NCBI GenBank assembly: GCA_038317685.1
Contig: JBBQBQ010000098.1
Coordinates: 1 to 11,601, forward strand
Direction: 5' to 3'
Length of the DNA: 11,601 nucleotides
Origin: JBBQBQ01 sp038317685
GTDB taxonomy: Bacteria > Desulfobacterota > Desulfuromonadia > Desulfuromonadales > DDH964
Part shown: piece after piece, positions 1 through 6,708 of the stretch
Layout: each line of letters begins with the position of its first letter
How positions within the stretch are numbered: position 1 is the stretch's first letter
Translations under genes and position numbers: made by a program
Notes under the pieces: model-generated
Told to the model about the DNA's origin: nothing
Database searches by the model: none
What the model saw: the letters and a program-made list of their open reading frames with translations, nothing else

Positions 1-42
1 CAAAGCCAAAAGGCCCAACATTGTTCGTCCCATGTTCCTCAT
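1..42 (-). CDS. 5' end of a probable exported protein (runs off left edge)
   Basis: Only the first 14 codons are visible: MRNMGRTMLGLLAL, continuing past base 1. The start at 42 is chosen because a near-perfect Shine-Dalgarno, AAGGAGG on the minus strand (bases 54-48), sits 5 nt upstream. The in-frame ATG at 33 has a weaker GAGG nearby. Two arginines followed by a hydrophobic run resemble the start of a Sec signal peptide or lipoprotein leader, so an envelope or periplasmic product is likely, but no family can be assigned. The gene is separated from the sco-cytochrome operon by an intrinsic terminator at 402-366, so it should be a separate transcription unit. Existence of a gene start is fairly well supported; function is unknown. 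Confidence 0.6.
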   Translation of the reverse strand, partial: MRNMGRTMLGLLAL

Positions 43-190
43 CAGTGCCTCCTTCATCATTCTATGGGTCGTTATACCCGATTCTCTGGATGTGGTTAGC
101 GACTGAGTATCGCCATCATTCAAAATAAGACTCCTGGCTGGGGTGCCATCGGGAATGCGGCAGGCGAAATTGTTATTGAAGTAACGGCTT

Positions 191-236
191 TTTCAGGGAT
201 CGTGCCAAGTGTTTCAAGATTTCCAAATTATTGAAT
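191..236 (-). promoter_or_regulatory. Candidate sigma-54 promoter with IHF-like site
   Basis: Read on the minus strand, 208-191 is TTGGCACGATCCCTGAAA. The -24 part TTGGCACG is perfect. The -12 part has GA where GC is expected (GG at 206-205, N10, GA at 194-193), which weakens the call. On the plus strand, 224-236 reads CAAATTATTGAAT, one mismatch from the IHF consensus YAANNNNTTGATW. It would centre near -49 relative to a predicted start near 181, where IHF often bends DNA at sigma-54 promoters. Phased A/T tracts continue to about 268. If real, it drives the gene starting at 42 with a leader of about 140 nt. Speculative because of the -12 mismatch. Confidence 0.3.
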
Positions 237-365
237 TTTTAAAGGAATTTGTGAAATTTTGCGAATTTCCTCCAGGGAGAGGGTGCGAAAAACCGGACAA
301 CCAAGCAGTTTTGACTGTACAAATCCACAAGGGGGATGACGCATTGGAGTACCGTTCAGCGCATT

Positions 366-402
366 AATAAAAAAGCAGATCCCCCGTTTTGCCGGGGGAT
401 CT
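366..402 (-). terminator. Rho-independent terminator of the sco-cytochrome operon
   Basis: A perfect 10-bp stem pairs 377-386 (AGATCCCCCG) with 393-402 around a 6-nt loop (387-392). On the minus strand the stem is followed after GC by TTTTTTATTA, a good U-tract. The plus-strand side has no T-run, so it terminates minus-strand transcripts. It lies about 105 nt beyond the cytochrome stop codon and before the left-edge gene. Confidence 0.9.
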
Positions 403-465
403 CCGAAGTTTGACACTTAGCCACTCACCCGGCCTGCGACCACCCTCTCCCCGGGTTGTTAGATT

Positions 466-510
466 TTGGACCGGTGCCCATCCGGGGTTTCCGGATGGGC
501 ACCGGTCTAA
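466..510 (-). repeat. Long perfect hairpin at the cytochrome gene stop codon
   Basis: Bases 470-485 and 491-506 form a perfect 16-bp inverted repeat around a 5-nt loop (486-490). Allowing one G/T mismatch the pairing extends to 466-485 with 491-510, and so covers the TAG stop codon at 509-507. Neither strand has a T-run after the stem, so it is not a standard intrinsic terminator. The likely role is protecting the mRNA 3' end or slowing readthrough ahead of the true terminator at 402-366; a protein-binding dyad is possible. Confidence 0.75.
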
Positions 511-2345
511 TGGATGACCCAGTCGCTGACCGGGATTATTTTCGGTTCCGGCCCGGGGCCGAGTTGGATGACATAGCACCCCTTGGAAACGTACCTCTGG
601 CCGGGGCCGAAGCTGATCCGTTCGTAATCGAAAACAACCCGGTCCATCTGCATGCTCATCTCGTCGAGCAGGTTATCTCGGTAGAGGTTGTTTTCAACAT
701 CCTTCAGACCCTCGACGACACAGCTATCAAGTACGGTGGCAATGCGGGAGGCAATGCGCGGGGCACCGAAGCTTTTCCAGGTCGTTTCGATCGGCTTGCG
801 GGAGAGGAAACCGATTCCCTCCTCATCGCCGACATAGGGTTTAAGTCGGAACGGCCAGGTGATGAAGACCTGTTCCCGGGTTGCTTCGGGGATCTCCCCA
901 AGAGCCTTGCCGAGGAGGGTTGAGGAGACCAGGATTTGCACCGGGGCCGCCGCTCCGGCAGCGAATTGTGACAGCGTCGGCAACAGCGCTGCGTCAGCCC
1001 AAAGCAACAGCACCTCGGGCTTTCGTTCCTCCAGCAGAGCAACAAGGGCCTGTGGGTTCTGCAGCTGCTGGTCACCGAGGGTGAGACTGGCCGGCCGGTC
1101 CTGGCCAAGGTCGTCGCGGCCGGCAGCAAACCCGGCAGCCAGCGCCCGCCCGGCCGGGGAATCCTGAACCAGCTGGAGGATCCTGGCCGCCGGGGCGTGA
1201 CGATGAAGAAAGTGTGCTGCAGCGTTACCTTCCTGGGAGTACCCCTTGTTGAAATAGAAGGTGTACCAGTCGCGGTCGGAGACCACCGGCAGATTGGTGA
1301 CAGGGAAGAGACAGGGGAGTCGATGGGTTTCGCAAAAGCTGTGAATCGGCCGCCAATCCTGGTTGGAAAATCCCCCCAGAACAGCAAATACCTGATCTCG
1401 ATCCTGGTAGGCGGCCAGCTGCGCCCCCCAGGTTTCCGCCGGTCCTTTGAGATCCCAGATCGCCAGGGACGCGTTGCGGAAGGCATACTTCATGTCGCCG
1501 GTCGGCGTGTAGCCTGACTTGAGAAACTTCCGGAACATGGTGACTTGTTGATTCTGCTCGAAAATAAACCGTTGCACCGGCTGAAGCGCCGCTTCGCGAT
1601 CAACGGCACTGACATCATCGGTGAGGATGGTGGCAAACCTGAAGTTCCCGTTTGAGGCCCCGGGGGAGAACTCCAGGGACAAGCGTTCCAGGTAGCGAAC
1701 CAGGATCGCCAGGTCCCGGTCACCCAGGGGATAGCGAGGCATGACGTCGTTAAAGACCTCGCCGACCGGGTCCTCGCCGGTACGCAAGGCGTGTTTCAGC
1801 GTTTCCCGGCTGTATGCAGGGCGTTCGAGGATGGTTTTAGCATAGATGTAGCGCCCTGATATCTGGTCCACATCATTCAATGAGGGAGGGCGGCGGTACG
1901 GTTGGTAGAGGTCCTTGCCGGTGGTCGACGGAGTGACGACGCCCCCTTCATAGGAGCCGAGGCCGGCCCGCAAATGGCAGCTGGAACAGGAGAAGGCGGT
2001 GCTGTCGACCTCAATATCACCGTGGATATAGGCCTCCATCACCTCGCCGTTCGGGAGAATTCCTTCCCGATACATCCGTTCCCCGAGACGGAGAATTTCG
2101 GTTTCGCTGGTTCCTTCGAGGACAGGATCGGGAGCGGCCATGGCGGCCCGCCAAGACTCGGCAACGGGCGCAGCGGCTGAGACCCCGGGCAGGGGTCCGG
2201 TTATGGCGGAGCCGGAAGAGCCGGTCACCGTTTCCGCGGCATAAAGTGACGGAGCAGAGAGGCCCAGCGTGATGAGGATCGCCATCAGGCGCAGTAATTG
2301 CCCACCCGGGCGAGCCGTAACGGGGTGGTGAGATGATTCTTTCAT
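507..2345 (-). CDS. Exported cytochrome c / periplasmic ligand-binding fusion protein
   Basis: The 612-residue product begins with a Sec-type signal (hydrophobic core about residues 17-35, ending near SLYAA). A class I-like cytochrome c domain follows at about 80-225: the heme site CSSCH is at 120-124, and Met202 in DVMPRYPLGDRD is the likely axial ligand. From about 236 to the end the sequence resembles type I periplasmic ligand-binding proteins (Peripla_BP_6/Leu-Ile-Val type), for example GGFSNQDWRPIHSFC and LPCLFPVTNLP. I see one heme site only. I start at 2345 rather than the longer in-frame ATG at 2414, because 2345 has GAGGTG 8 nt upstream and overlaps the sco stop as ATGA, implying translational coupling. 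No ABC permease or ATPase gene is adjacent, so ligand sensing or ligand-gated electron transfer is as likely as transport. The two domain calls are strong; the combined role is inference. Confidence 0.85.
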   Translation of the reverse strand: MKESSHHPVTARPGGQLLRLMAILITLGLSAPSLYAAETVTGSSGSAITGPLPGVSAAAPVAESWRAAMAAPDPVLEGTSETEILRLGERMYREGILPNGEVMEAYIHGDIEVDSTAFSCSSCHLRAGLGSYEGGVVTPSTTGKDLYQPYRRPPSLNDVDQISGRYIYAKTILERPAYSRETLKHALRTGEDPVGEVFNDVMPRYPLGDRDLAILVRYLERLSLEFSPGASNGNFRFATILTDDVSAVDREAALQPVQRFIFEQNQQVTMFRKFLKSGYTPTGDMKYAFRNASLAIWDLKGPAETWGAQLAAYQDRDQVFAVLGGFSNQDWRPIHSFCETHRLPCLFPVTNLPVVSDRDWYTFYFNKGYSQEGNAAAHFLHRHAPAARILQLVQDSPAGRALAAGFAAGRDDLGQDRPASLTLGDQQLQNPQALVALLEERKPEVLLLWADAALLPTLSQFAAGAAAPVQILVSSTLLGKALGEIPEATREQVFITWPFRLKPYVGDEEGIGFLSRKPIETTWKSFGAPRIASRIATVLDSCVVEGLKDVENNLYRDNLLDEMSMQMDRVVFDYERISFGPGQRYVSKGCYVIQLGPGPEPKIIPVSDWVIH

Positions 2346-2920
2346 TGGTCCGCCACCTCTTTGTATTCGGCCAGAAATTCTCGGCTGCTCATGATGCCGA
2401 ACAGTCGTACCCATTTGCCGTCTTTGGGATTGCGGATCATGTTCAAGGGATAGTGGGACATCTTGTCGGGGATGTAAGCGTCGAAGGCGGTCATGACCTG
2501 GTCGATATCCGCTCGACTGCCGGTGAGAAAGTCCCAGCCCGGCTGGGCCCGGTAGCGCTTGAGGTAGTCCTTCATCACCCTGGGCGTGTCGTTCTCCGGG
2601 TCGATGGTGATGGAAACCAGGTGGACACTACGGTCTTCTTTGGCGAGCTTCTTCTGCAGACTGGCGTAACCAGCAGAGAGGACCGGGCAGATGGTGGTGC
2701 AGGTGCCGTAGATGAAGTCGATGATCACCGGCTGGTCGGTCTCCAGCAACTCCTTGAGGCGAACCTTTTGGCCGTCCTGGTTGACCAGTTCCACATCGGG
2801 AACGGTGTATGGTTCGACGGAACGCTGGTAGCGGCTGGCGGCGGCGACGGCGGAAGGGGGCAAGATACCGGTCCAGAGGACCAGGGCCAGGCAGAGTGGG
2901 ATAAACAGCTGTTTGGTCAT
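2342..2920 (-). CDS. Sco/SenC-family copper-binding thioredoxin-fold protein
   Basis: The 192-residue product has an N-terminal signal or membrane anchor (about residues 4-28) and then a thioredoxin-like SCO1/SenC domain. The Sco metal/redox motif is present as CTTICP (Cys74 and Cys78), and His156 in MSHYPLNMI fits the third copper ligand. SITIDPENDTP at about 103-113 is also typical of the family. Sco proteins deliver copper to the CuA site of cytochrome oxidase or act as periplasmic thiol-disulfide reductants. No oxidase gene is visible here; the partner is the cytochrome fusion gene immediately downstream (ATGA overlap), so a role in its maturation, copper loading or redox tuning is inferred. 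GGAG lies 10 nt upstream of the ATG, a slightly long spacing. A sigma-54-like promoter lies at 3002-2987. Confidence 0.92.
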   Translation of the reverse strand: MTKQLFIPLCLALVLWTGILPPSAVAAASRYQRSVEPYTVPDVELVNQDGQKVRLKELLETDQPVIIDFIYGTCTTICPVLSAGYASLQKKLAKEDRSVHLVSITIDPENDTPRVMKDYLKRYRAQPGWDFLTGSRADIDQVMTAFDAYIPDKMSHYPLNMIRNPKDGKWVRLFGIMSSREFLAEYKEVADQ

Positions 2921-2986
2921 CGATTCAAGTCTCCTAAAACAGGTGAAACGGTCAGTTCTCGGGGCGGGTCAGGCGTTGCACGCGCT

Positions 2987-3002
2987 CGCCAGAGCCGTGC
3001 CG
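2987..3002 (-). promoter_or_regulatory. Candidate sigma-54 promoter of the sco-cytochrome operon
   Basis: On the minus strand 3002-2987 reads CGGCACGGCTCTGGCG. The invariant GG (3001-3000) and GC (2989-2988) are separated by exactly 10 nt, and GGCACG matches the -24 consensus. The -12 region TGGC differs from TTGC by one base. Transcription would start near 2976, giving a leader of about 56 nt before sco. It lies just beyond a gene for a sigma-54 activator, which makes it an obvious target. The region is GC-rich, so chance remains possible. Confidence 0.5.
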
Positions 3003-3021
3003 TCCGGCCCCTGCGGGTCCT

Positions 3022-3059
3022 GTGACGGGTGGTCCGGCCGCCTTGCGGCCTGTGGTCAC
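3022..3059. repeat. Imperfect dyad between regulator gene and sco
   Basis: GGCCGC (3036-3041) and GCGGCC (3045-3050) form a perfect 6-bp stem with a 3-nt loop. It is flanked by GTGAC (3022-3026) and GTCAC (3055-3059), whose axis is offset by 2.5 bp. The right arm overlaps the TGA stop of the regulator gene (3058-3056). There is no T-run. It lies about 65 nt upstream of the proposed sco transcription start, so it may be an upstream activator site for the NtrC-type regulator, or simply an mRNA hairpin that partly separates the two transcription units. Confidence 0.4.
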
Positions 3060-4486
3060 CCCTCACCCCTCCCCCTCCCCTTCTGCAACCGCTTGTTCAG
3101 CGTCTGCCGCCCCATCCCCAAGAGCTTGCCGGCCAACCCCTGGTTCCCCTTGGCCCGCGCCATTGCCTCGCTGATCAGATAGTCTTCGACTTCGGCAACC
3201 GTCGGAAAATGCCCGAAGAGGGCCTCCAGGGGGGCGCTTCCCGGGACACCTGACTCCCCCTTTTCGGGGAATCCCCCCGTTTCCTCACCGATTCCCGCCT
3301 TGAAACTCTCCATGGAGAGGACCCCGGAACCATGCCGGGCGACGGCGTCGAAGACCAGCGCTTCCAACTCCCGAATATTCCCCGGCCAGGGGTAGAGGGA
3401 CAGGAGCACGGCGAGTTCCGGAGGAGGCGTCGGCTTCTTCTTATTCAGGGTGGCGGCGGCGCTGCCGAGAAAGTGGTCAAGAAGAACCGGCAGATCGTCG
3501 AGCCGCTCCCGCAGGGGCGGAAGGTGGACCCGGTGGGCAAAGAGACGGAAATAGAGGTCGTTGCGGAACTTCCCGGCGGCGATCTGCTGCTGCAGATCCC
3601 GATTGGTCGCCAGGACCAGGCGCGCATCGCTCTTGCGGATCAGGTCCGAGCCGACCGGGTAATATTCCTGCTCCTGCAAAAGACGCAGCAGCTTGATCTG
3701 GGAGAGTTCGCCGAGATCTCCGATTTCATCGAGGAACAGGGTCCCGCCGGCCGCCCGGGAGATCAGCCCGTCCCGGGCCTGGTCGGCGCCGGTGAAGGCC
3801 CCATTCTTGTGGCCGAAGAGGGTATCGGTGAAGAGGTTGTCATCGAGGCCGGCGACGTTCAGGGCCACGAATTCCCCCCGGCAACCGCTCAGGGAATGAA
3901 CCGCCCGGGCGATCAACTCCTTGCCGACACCGGTCTCTCCGGTAATCAGGATCGGTTGGCGGGTTCCGGCGACGACCTCCACATACTGAAACAGCGACCG
4001 CATCTTCTTGTCGCCGGTGACAATGGCGGCAAAGGCGTCGGGGTGGTCGAGATGGTCGGAGAGGAGCCGCTGTTTGAGGTTAGACAGCTCGCTGGAGAGG
4101 CTGCTCACCTCAAGGGCCTTGCGCAAGGCAGTAACCAGCCGGCCCGGCTCGACCGGCTTGACCAGATAGTCGAAAGCGCCCGATTTCATACACTGGACGA
4201 CGGTGTCGATAGCGTCCTCGGCGGTGACCAGAATGACCGGAACCTCGGGGTAGTCCCGGATAATCTTCGGCAGCAGCTCCACCCCGGAGAGATGCGGCAT
4301 ATGCAGGTCGAGGACGACCGCGGCCACCGGCTGCGCAGCCAGCAGCGGCAGGACCTGGCGACTATCGGCAAGGGTCCGGACCTGGCCGACGCCGGCCCCC
4401 TGGAGGACCAAACGATTGGTAGCAAGAATATGCTCTTCGTCATCGACGAGGAGGATCGTCTTTTCGGCAGGGTTCATTTGGGGCAT
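3056..4486 (-). CDS. NtrC-family sigma-54-dependent response regulator
   Basis: The 476-residue product has three domains. The receiver spans about 10-125, with acidic residues Asp15/Asp16, predicted phospho-acceptor Asp60 (VVLDLHMP) and Lys110. The AAA+ sigma-54 activation domain spans about 155-385, with Walker A GETGVGKE (183-190), the sigma-54-contacting GAFTGA loop (229-234), Walker B GGTLFLDEIG (247-256) and the arginine-finger region FRNDLYFRL. A Fis-type helix-turn-helix lies at about 445-468 (NQGLAGKLLGMGRQTLNKRL). All key residues are present, so it should be a working enhancer-binding protein. The start at 4486 is supported by AGGA 9 nt upstream. The gene overlaps the kinase gene end by 13 nt, so the two are surely co-expressed partners. 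Likely targets are sigma-54-like sites at 3002-2987 and perhaps 208-191 (inference). Confidence 0.95.
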   Translation of the reverse strand: MPQMNPAEKTILLVDDEEHILATNRLVLQGAGVGQVRTLADSRQVLPLLAAQPVAAVVLDLHMPHLSGVELLPKIIRDYPEVPVILVTAEDAIDTVVQCMKSGAFDYLVKPVEPGRLVTALRKALEVSSLSSELSNLKQRLLSDHLDHPDAFAAIVTGDKKMRSLFQYVEVVAGTRQPILITGETGVGKELIARAVHSLSGCRGEFVALNVAGLDDNLFTDTLFGHKNGAFTGADQARDGLISRAAGGTLFLDEIGDLGELSQIKLLRLLQEQEYYPVGSDLIRKSDARLVLATNRDLQQQIAAGKFRNDLYFRLFAHRVHLPPLRERLDDLPVLLDHFLGSAAATLNKKKPTPPPELAVLLSLYPWPGNIRELEALVFDAVARHGSGVLSMESFKAGIGEETGGFPEKGESGVPGSAPLEALFGHFPTVAEVEDYLISEAMARAKGNQGLAGKLLGMGRQTLNKRLQKGRGRGEG

Positions 4487-6708
4487 GGCAGGGAATCCTT
4501 TTTCTCGACAACGGCCGGCAGCTGAACCCGGAAGGTCGATCCGCGGCCGGGTTCGGAGGTGAATTCAAGCCGTCCCCGATGCTCCCGGACAATCGATTGA
4601 CAGATCGAGAGTCCCAGACCGGTCCCTCCGGAGTCGAGCTTGGTCGTAAAGAACGGTTCCATGATGCGGCGGGCGGCTTCGGGACCCATGCCGCTCCCTT
4701 CATCCCGAACCTCGACCACCACGTCCCCCGTCAAGGGCTCCAGGTAGGTGCCGAGCCAGATGCCCCGGCTGCGCTCCGGCAGCGCCTGGCAGGCATTCAT
4801 CAGAAGGTTGATGATGACCTGTGCCACCTGTTGGGCACTCCCCTGAACCAAGGGGAGGTCGCCCTTGAGCTCGGTCTGGAAACGTTCGGTATATCTTACC
4901 AGTTCATGGTGCAGGATGGTAATGGCCGAGGTGGCCACTTGATTGAGGTCGAAGCGCGACTCGGCCACGGTCTGGTCCTGGCGGGCAAAACTCTTCAGAT
5001 TGTTGACGATGGCATTGATACGCTGGGCTCCGTCGAAAATCCCGGCGAAGAGTTCCGGCGAATGAGCATCCAGTTCGGCAAAGGGGACCCCGCCGAGGAA
5101 AAATTCGCCATTTTCGTCAGCATACTCCCGCAGAATCTTCAGGGCGTCGTCCCAGCTGCGGGCCAGCAGGCGAGAGTTGGCCATGATGAAATTATTGGGA
5201 TTGTTGATTTCATGGGCGACCCCGGAGACGAGGAGTCCGAGGGAGGTCATCTTGTTGGCCTGAATCAGTTTGGCCTGAATCTCCCGGCCCTCCATTTCCA
5301 TGCGGATACGATCGGTCACCTCGCGAAAGGTGCAGTAACTGAGACCGATCCCCTGCAAGGTCATGACCTTGCCGCGCATGGTGACGATAAACTCGCTGCC
5401 GTCACCGCGATGGCAGATCAGATGATCGAGTTCCACCGTCTCTCCCGAATTGATCCTGGAAATGGCCCTTTCCAGGCGGACCAGATCCTCGGCGCGACAG
5501 ATCCCCTCCAATCCATTCATCTTGAATTCCTCGACGGAACGACCGAAGAGGCCTTCGGCCGTGACATTCGCATCGAGGACGGTAGACGACTGGGGTTTGA
5601 AAAAGATGATTGCGTCTTCGCTCTGTTCGAAGATCTGTCGAAACCGCTCCTTGCTTTGGCGAAGGGCGGTTTCCATCAGCTTCCGGCCGCTGATGTCGCG
5701 CATGATGAGGAGATAATCGGAACGCTGCTCCATCCGGATCGGGCTGAGGGAGACCTCCAGGGTCAAGGTTGTGCCGTCCCTGCGCTTCCCCATGACTTCG
5801 TGGATCATCGGCACCCCGACCGTGAAAGGCATGCGGGCCGCCCTCTCCTTCAGGGCATAAAAGCCGGGGGGACCGTCGGCGAGGAGGAGGTCGACCGGTT
5901 GACCGAGGAGATCGGCAGATGAATAATTGAAGATTCGTTCAGCCGCCGCATTGAACGTTTCGATCCGCCCTTCGCCATCGATGGTGACAATGGCATCGAT
6001 GATCTGGGAATGGATAGCCCCGGAAAGAATTTTTTCCGAACCGAGGGTCCTTTGCAGGGGACGTGCAACCAGGAACCAGAAGAAGGGGGCGATAAAAAGG
6101 GTCGAGACGAGGGAATCGACAAGCTTATAGGAGAGATGCAGGGCATCGGGGAGGAATAGCGGCAGGAGCAGCTCCTGAAGGAGGTCGGAGAAAAAGACCA
6201 GGAAGAGGAGGAGGGAATAGAGACCAAAGGGGGTCCCCAGGCCTTCGGCCAGGGGGACCCAGGGGCGACAGAGACCCCGGCGAAACAACAACCACCAAAG
6301 GACCGGCGCGCCGAGAAGAGCCGTCAACCCCGCTTCGGCCAGGTCGCTGATTTCATCATTGGCACAGGGGAGATGATCGCCGAGGAGGGTAATGGAGAGA
6401 AAATCCGTAATAAAGAGCAGGGCCAATACTTTCCCGACCAGGGCCGCCATAGCCCGCTTGGAGCTTGTTCCGGGGGAGGCCTGAAGGACGGATAAAGGCC
6501 GGACAAAGAAGATCCAGAGCGGGACGGCAAAGAGGAGAGGCAAAAGCAGGGCATCGAAGAGGCCCGCCGCCAGCGGCGGGAAGTCGACATGGAGGGGGCA
6601 AAAGAGTTCGGTCTGGGCCAGGTCTGCGGCGAAAAGGACGAGGAGCAGCAGGACGAAGATCCCGATGGAGGAAACACTCGGCGTCGATTGGGTGTTGTGG
6701 TGGTTCAT
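4474..6708 (-). CDS. Membrane PAS-PAS sensor histidine kinase
   Basis: The 744-residue product starts with six predicted TM segments (about 14-219), followed by two PAS domains (about 229-340 and 353-465), then a HisKA region with the H-box GVAHEINNPNNF (phospho-acceptor His499) and a HATPase domain. The HATPase domain has N-box NLLMNACQAL (634-643), G1 DEGSGM (669-674), F-box EPFFTTK and G2 GGTGLGL. All catalytic motifs are intact. The TM part is three repeats of a two-TM unit (14-72, 90-149, 161-219), each beginning F-x-x-D-[L/F] and ending in Pro-Trp-...-Arg-x-Leu; two periplasmic loops carry a Cys (Cys37, Cys115). There is no HAMP domain. The stretch between H-box and N-box is longer than usual, a form I recall from this kinase subfamily. 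The ATG at 6708 is the only reasonable start before TM1, though its Shine-Dalgarno is weak. The signal sensed is unknown; a membrane, quinone or redox cue would fit the context. Confidence 0.94.
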   Translation of the reverse strand: MNHHNTQSTPSVSSIGIFVLLLLVLFAADLAQTELFCPLHVDFPPLAAGLFDALLLPLLFAVPLWIFFVRPLSVLQASPGTSSKRAMAALVGKVLALLFITDFLSITLLGDHLPCANDEISDLAEAGLTALLGAPVLWWLLFRRGLCRPWVPLAEGLGTPFGLYSLLLFLVFFSDLLQELLLPLFLPDALHLSYKLVDSLVSTLFIAPFFWFLVARPLQRTLGSEKILSGAIHSQIIDAIVTIDGEGRIETFNAAAERIFNYSSADLLGQPVDLLLADGPPGFYALKERAARMPFTVGVPMIHEVMGKRRDGTTLTLEVSLSPIRMEQRSDYLLIMRDISGRKLMETALRQSKERFRQIFEQSEDAIIFFKPQSSTVLDANVTAEGLFGRSVEEFKMNGLEGICRAEDLVRLERAISRINSGETVELDHLICHRGDGSEFIVTMRGKVMTLQGIGLSYCTFREVTDRIRMEMEGREIQAKLIQANKMTSLGLLVSGVAHEINNPNNFIMANSRLLARSWDDALKILREYADENGEFFLGGVPFAELDAHSPELFAGIFDGAQRINAIVNNLKSFARQDQTVAESRFDLNQVATSAITILHHELVRYTERFQTELKGDLPLVQGSAQQVAQVIINLLMNACQALPERSRGIWLGTYLEPLTGDVVVEVRDEGSGMGPEAARRIMEPFFTTKLDSGGTGLGLSICQSIVREHRGRLEFTSEPGRGSTFRVQLPAVVEKKDSLPCPK

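Larger units (their letters stand above)
43..506. other. Intergenic region holding a terminator and a candidate promoter
   Basis: This stretch has no convincing gene. From right to left it holds a long hairpin touching the stop codon of the cytochrome gene (510-466), an intrinsic terminator (402-366), an AT-rich segment with A/T tracts at roughly 10-bp spacing (about 225-268), a sigma-54-like element (208-191) and the Shine-Dalgarno of the left-edge gene (54-48). The short ORFs that cover it look like chance frames. Confidence 0.6.

Noticed and set aside
2346..2414. Longer start for the cytochrome fusion gene
   Set aside because: The extra 23 residues are charged, sit ahead of the signal peptide and lie within the sco coding end; the 2345 start has a good Shine-Dalgarno and ATGA overlap.
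2975..2988. Second sigma-54-like string TGGCGAGCGCGTGC near sco
   Set aside because: GG and GC are separated by 9 nt, not 10, a spacing generally inactive; the neighbouring 3002-2987 site fits exactly.
3332..4525. 397-codon plus-strand open frame
   Set aside because: It lies opposite the intact sigma-54 regulator gene; its protein has low complexity and no recognisable motif. Long antisense frames are expected opposite GC-rich genes.
4579..5922. 447-codon plus-strand open frame
   Set aside because: Antisense shadow of the histidine kinase, whose motifs are complete; no domain visible in the plus-strand product.
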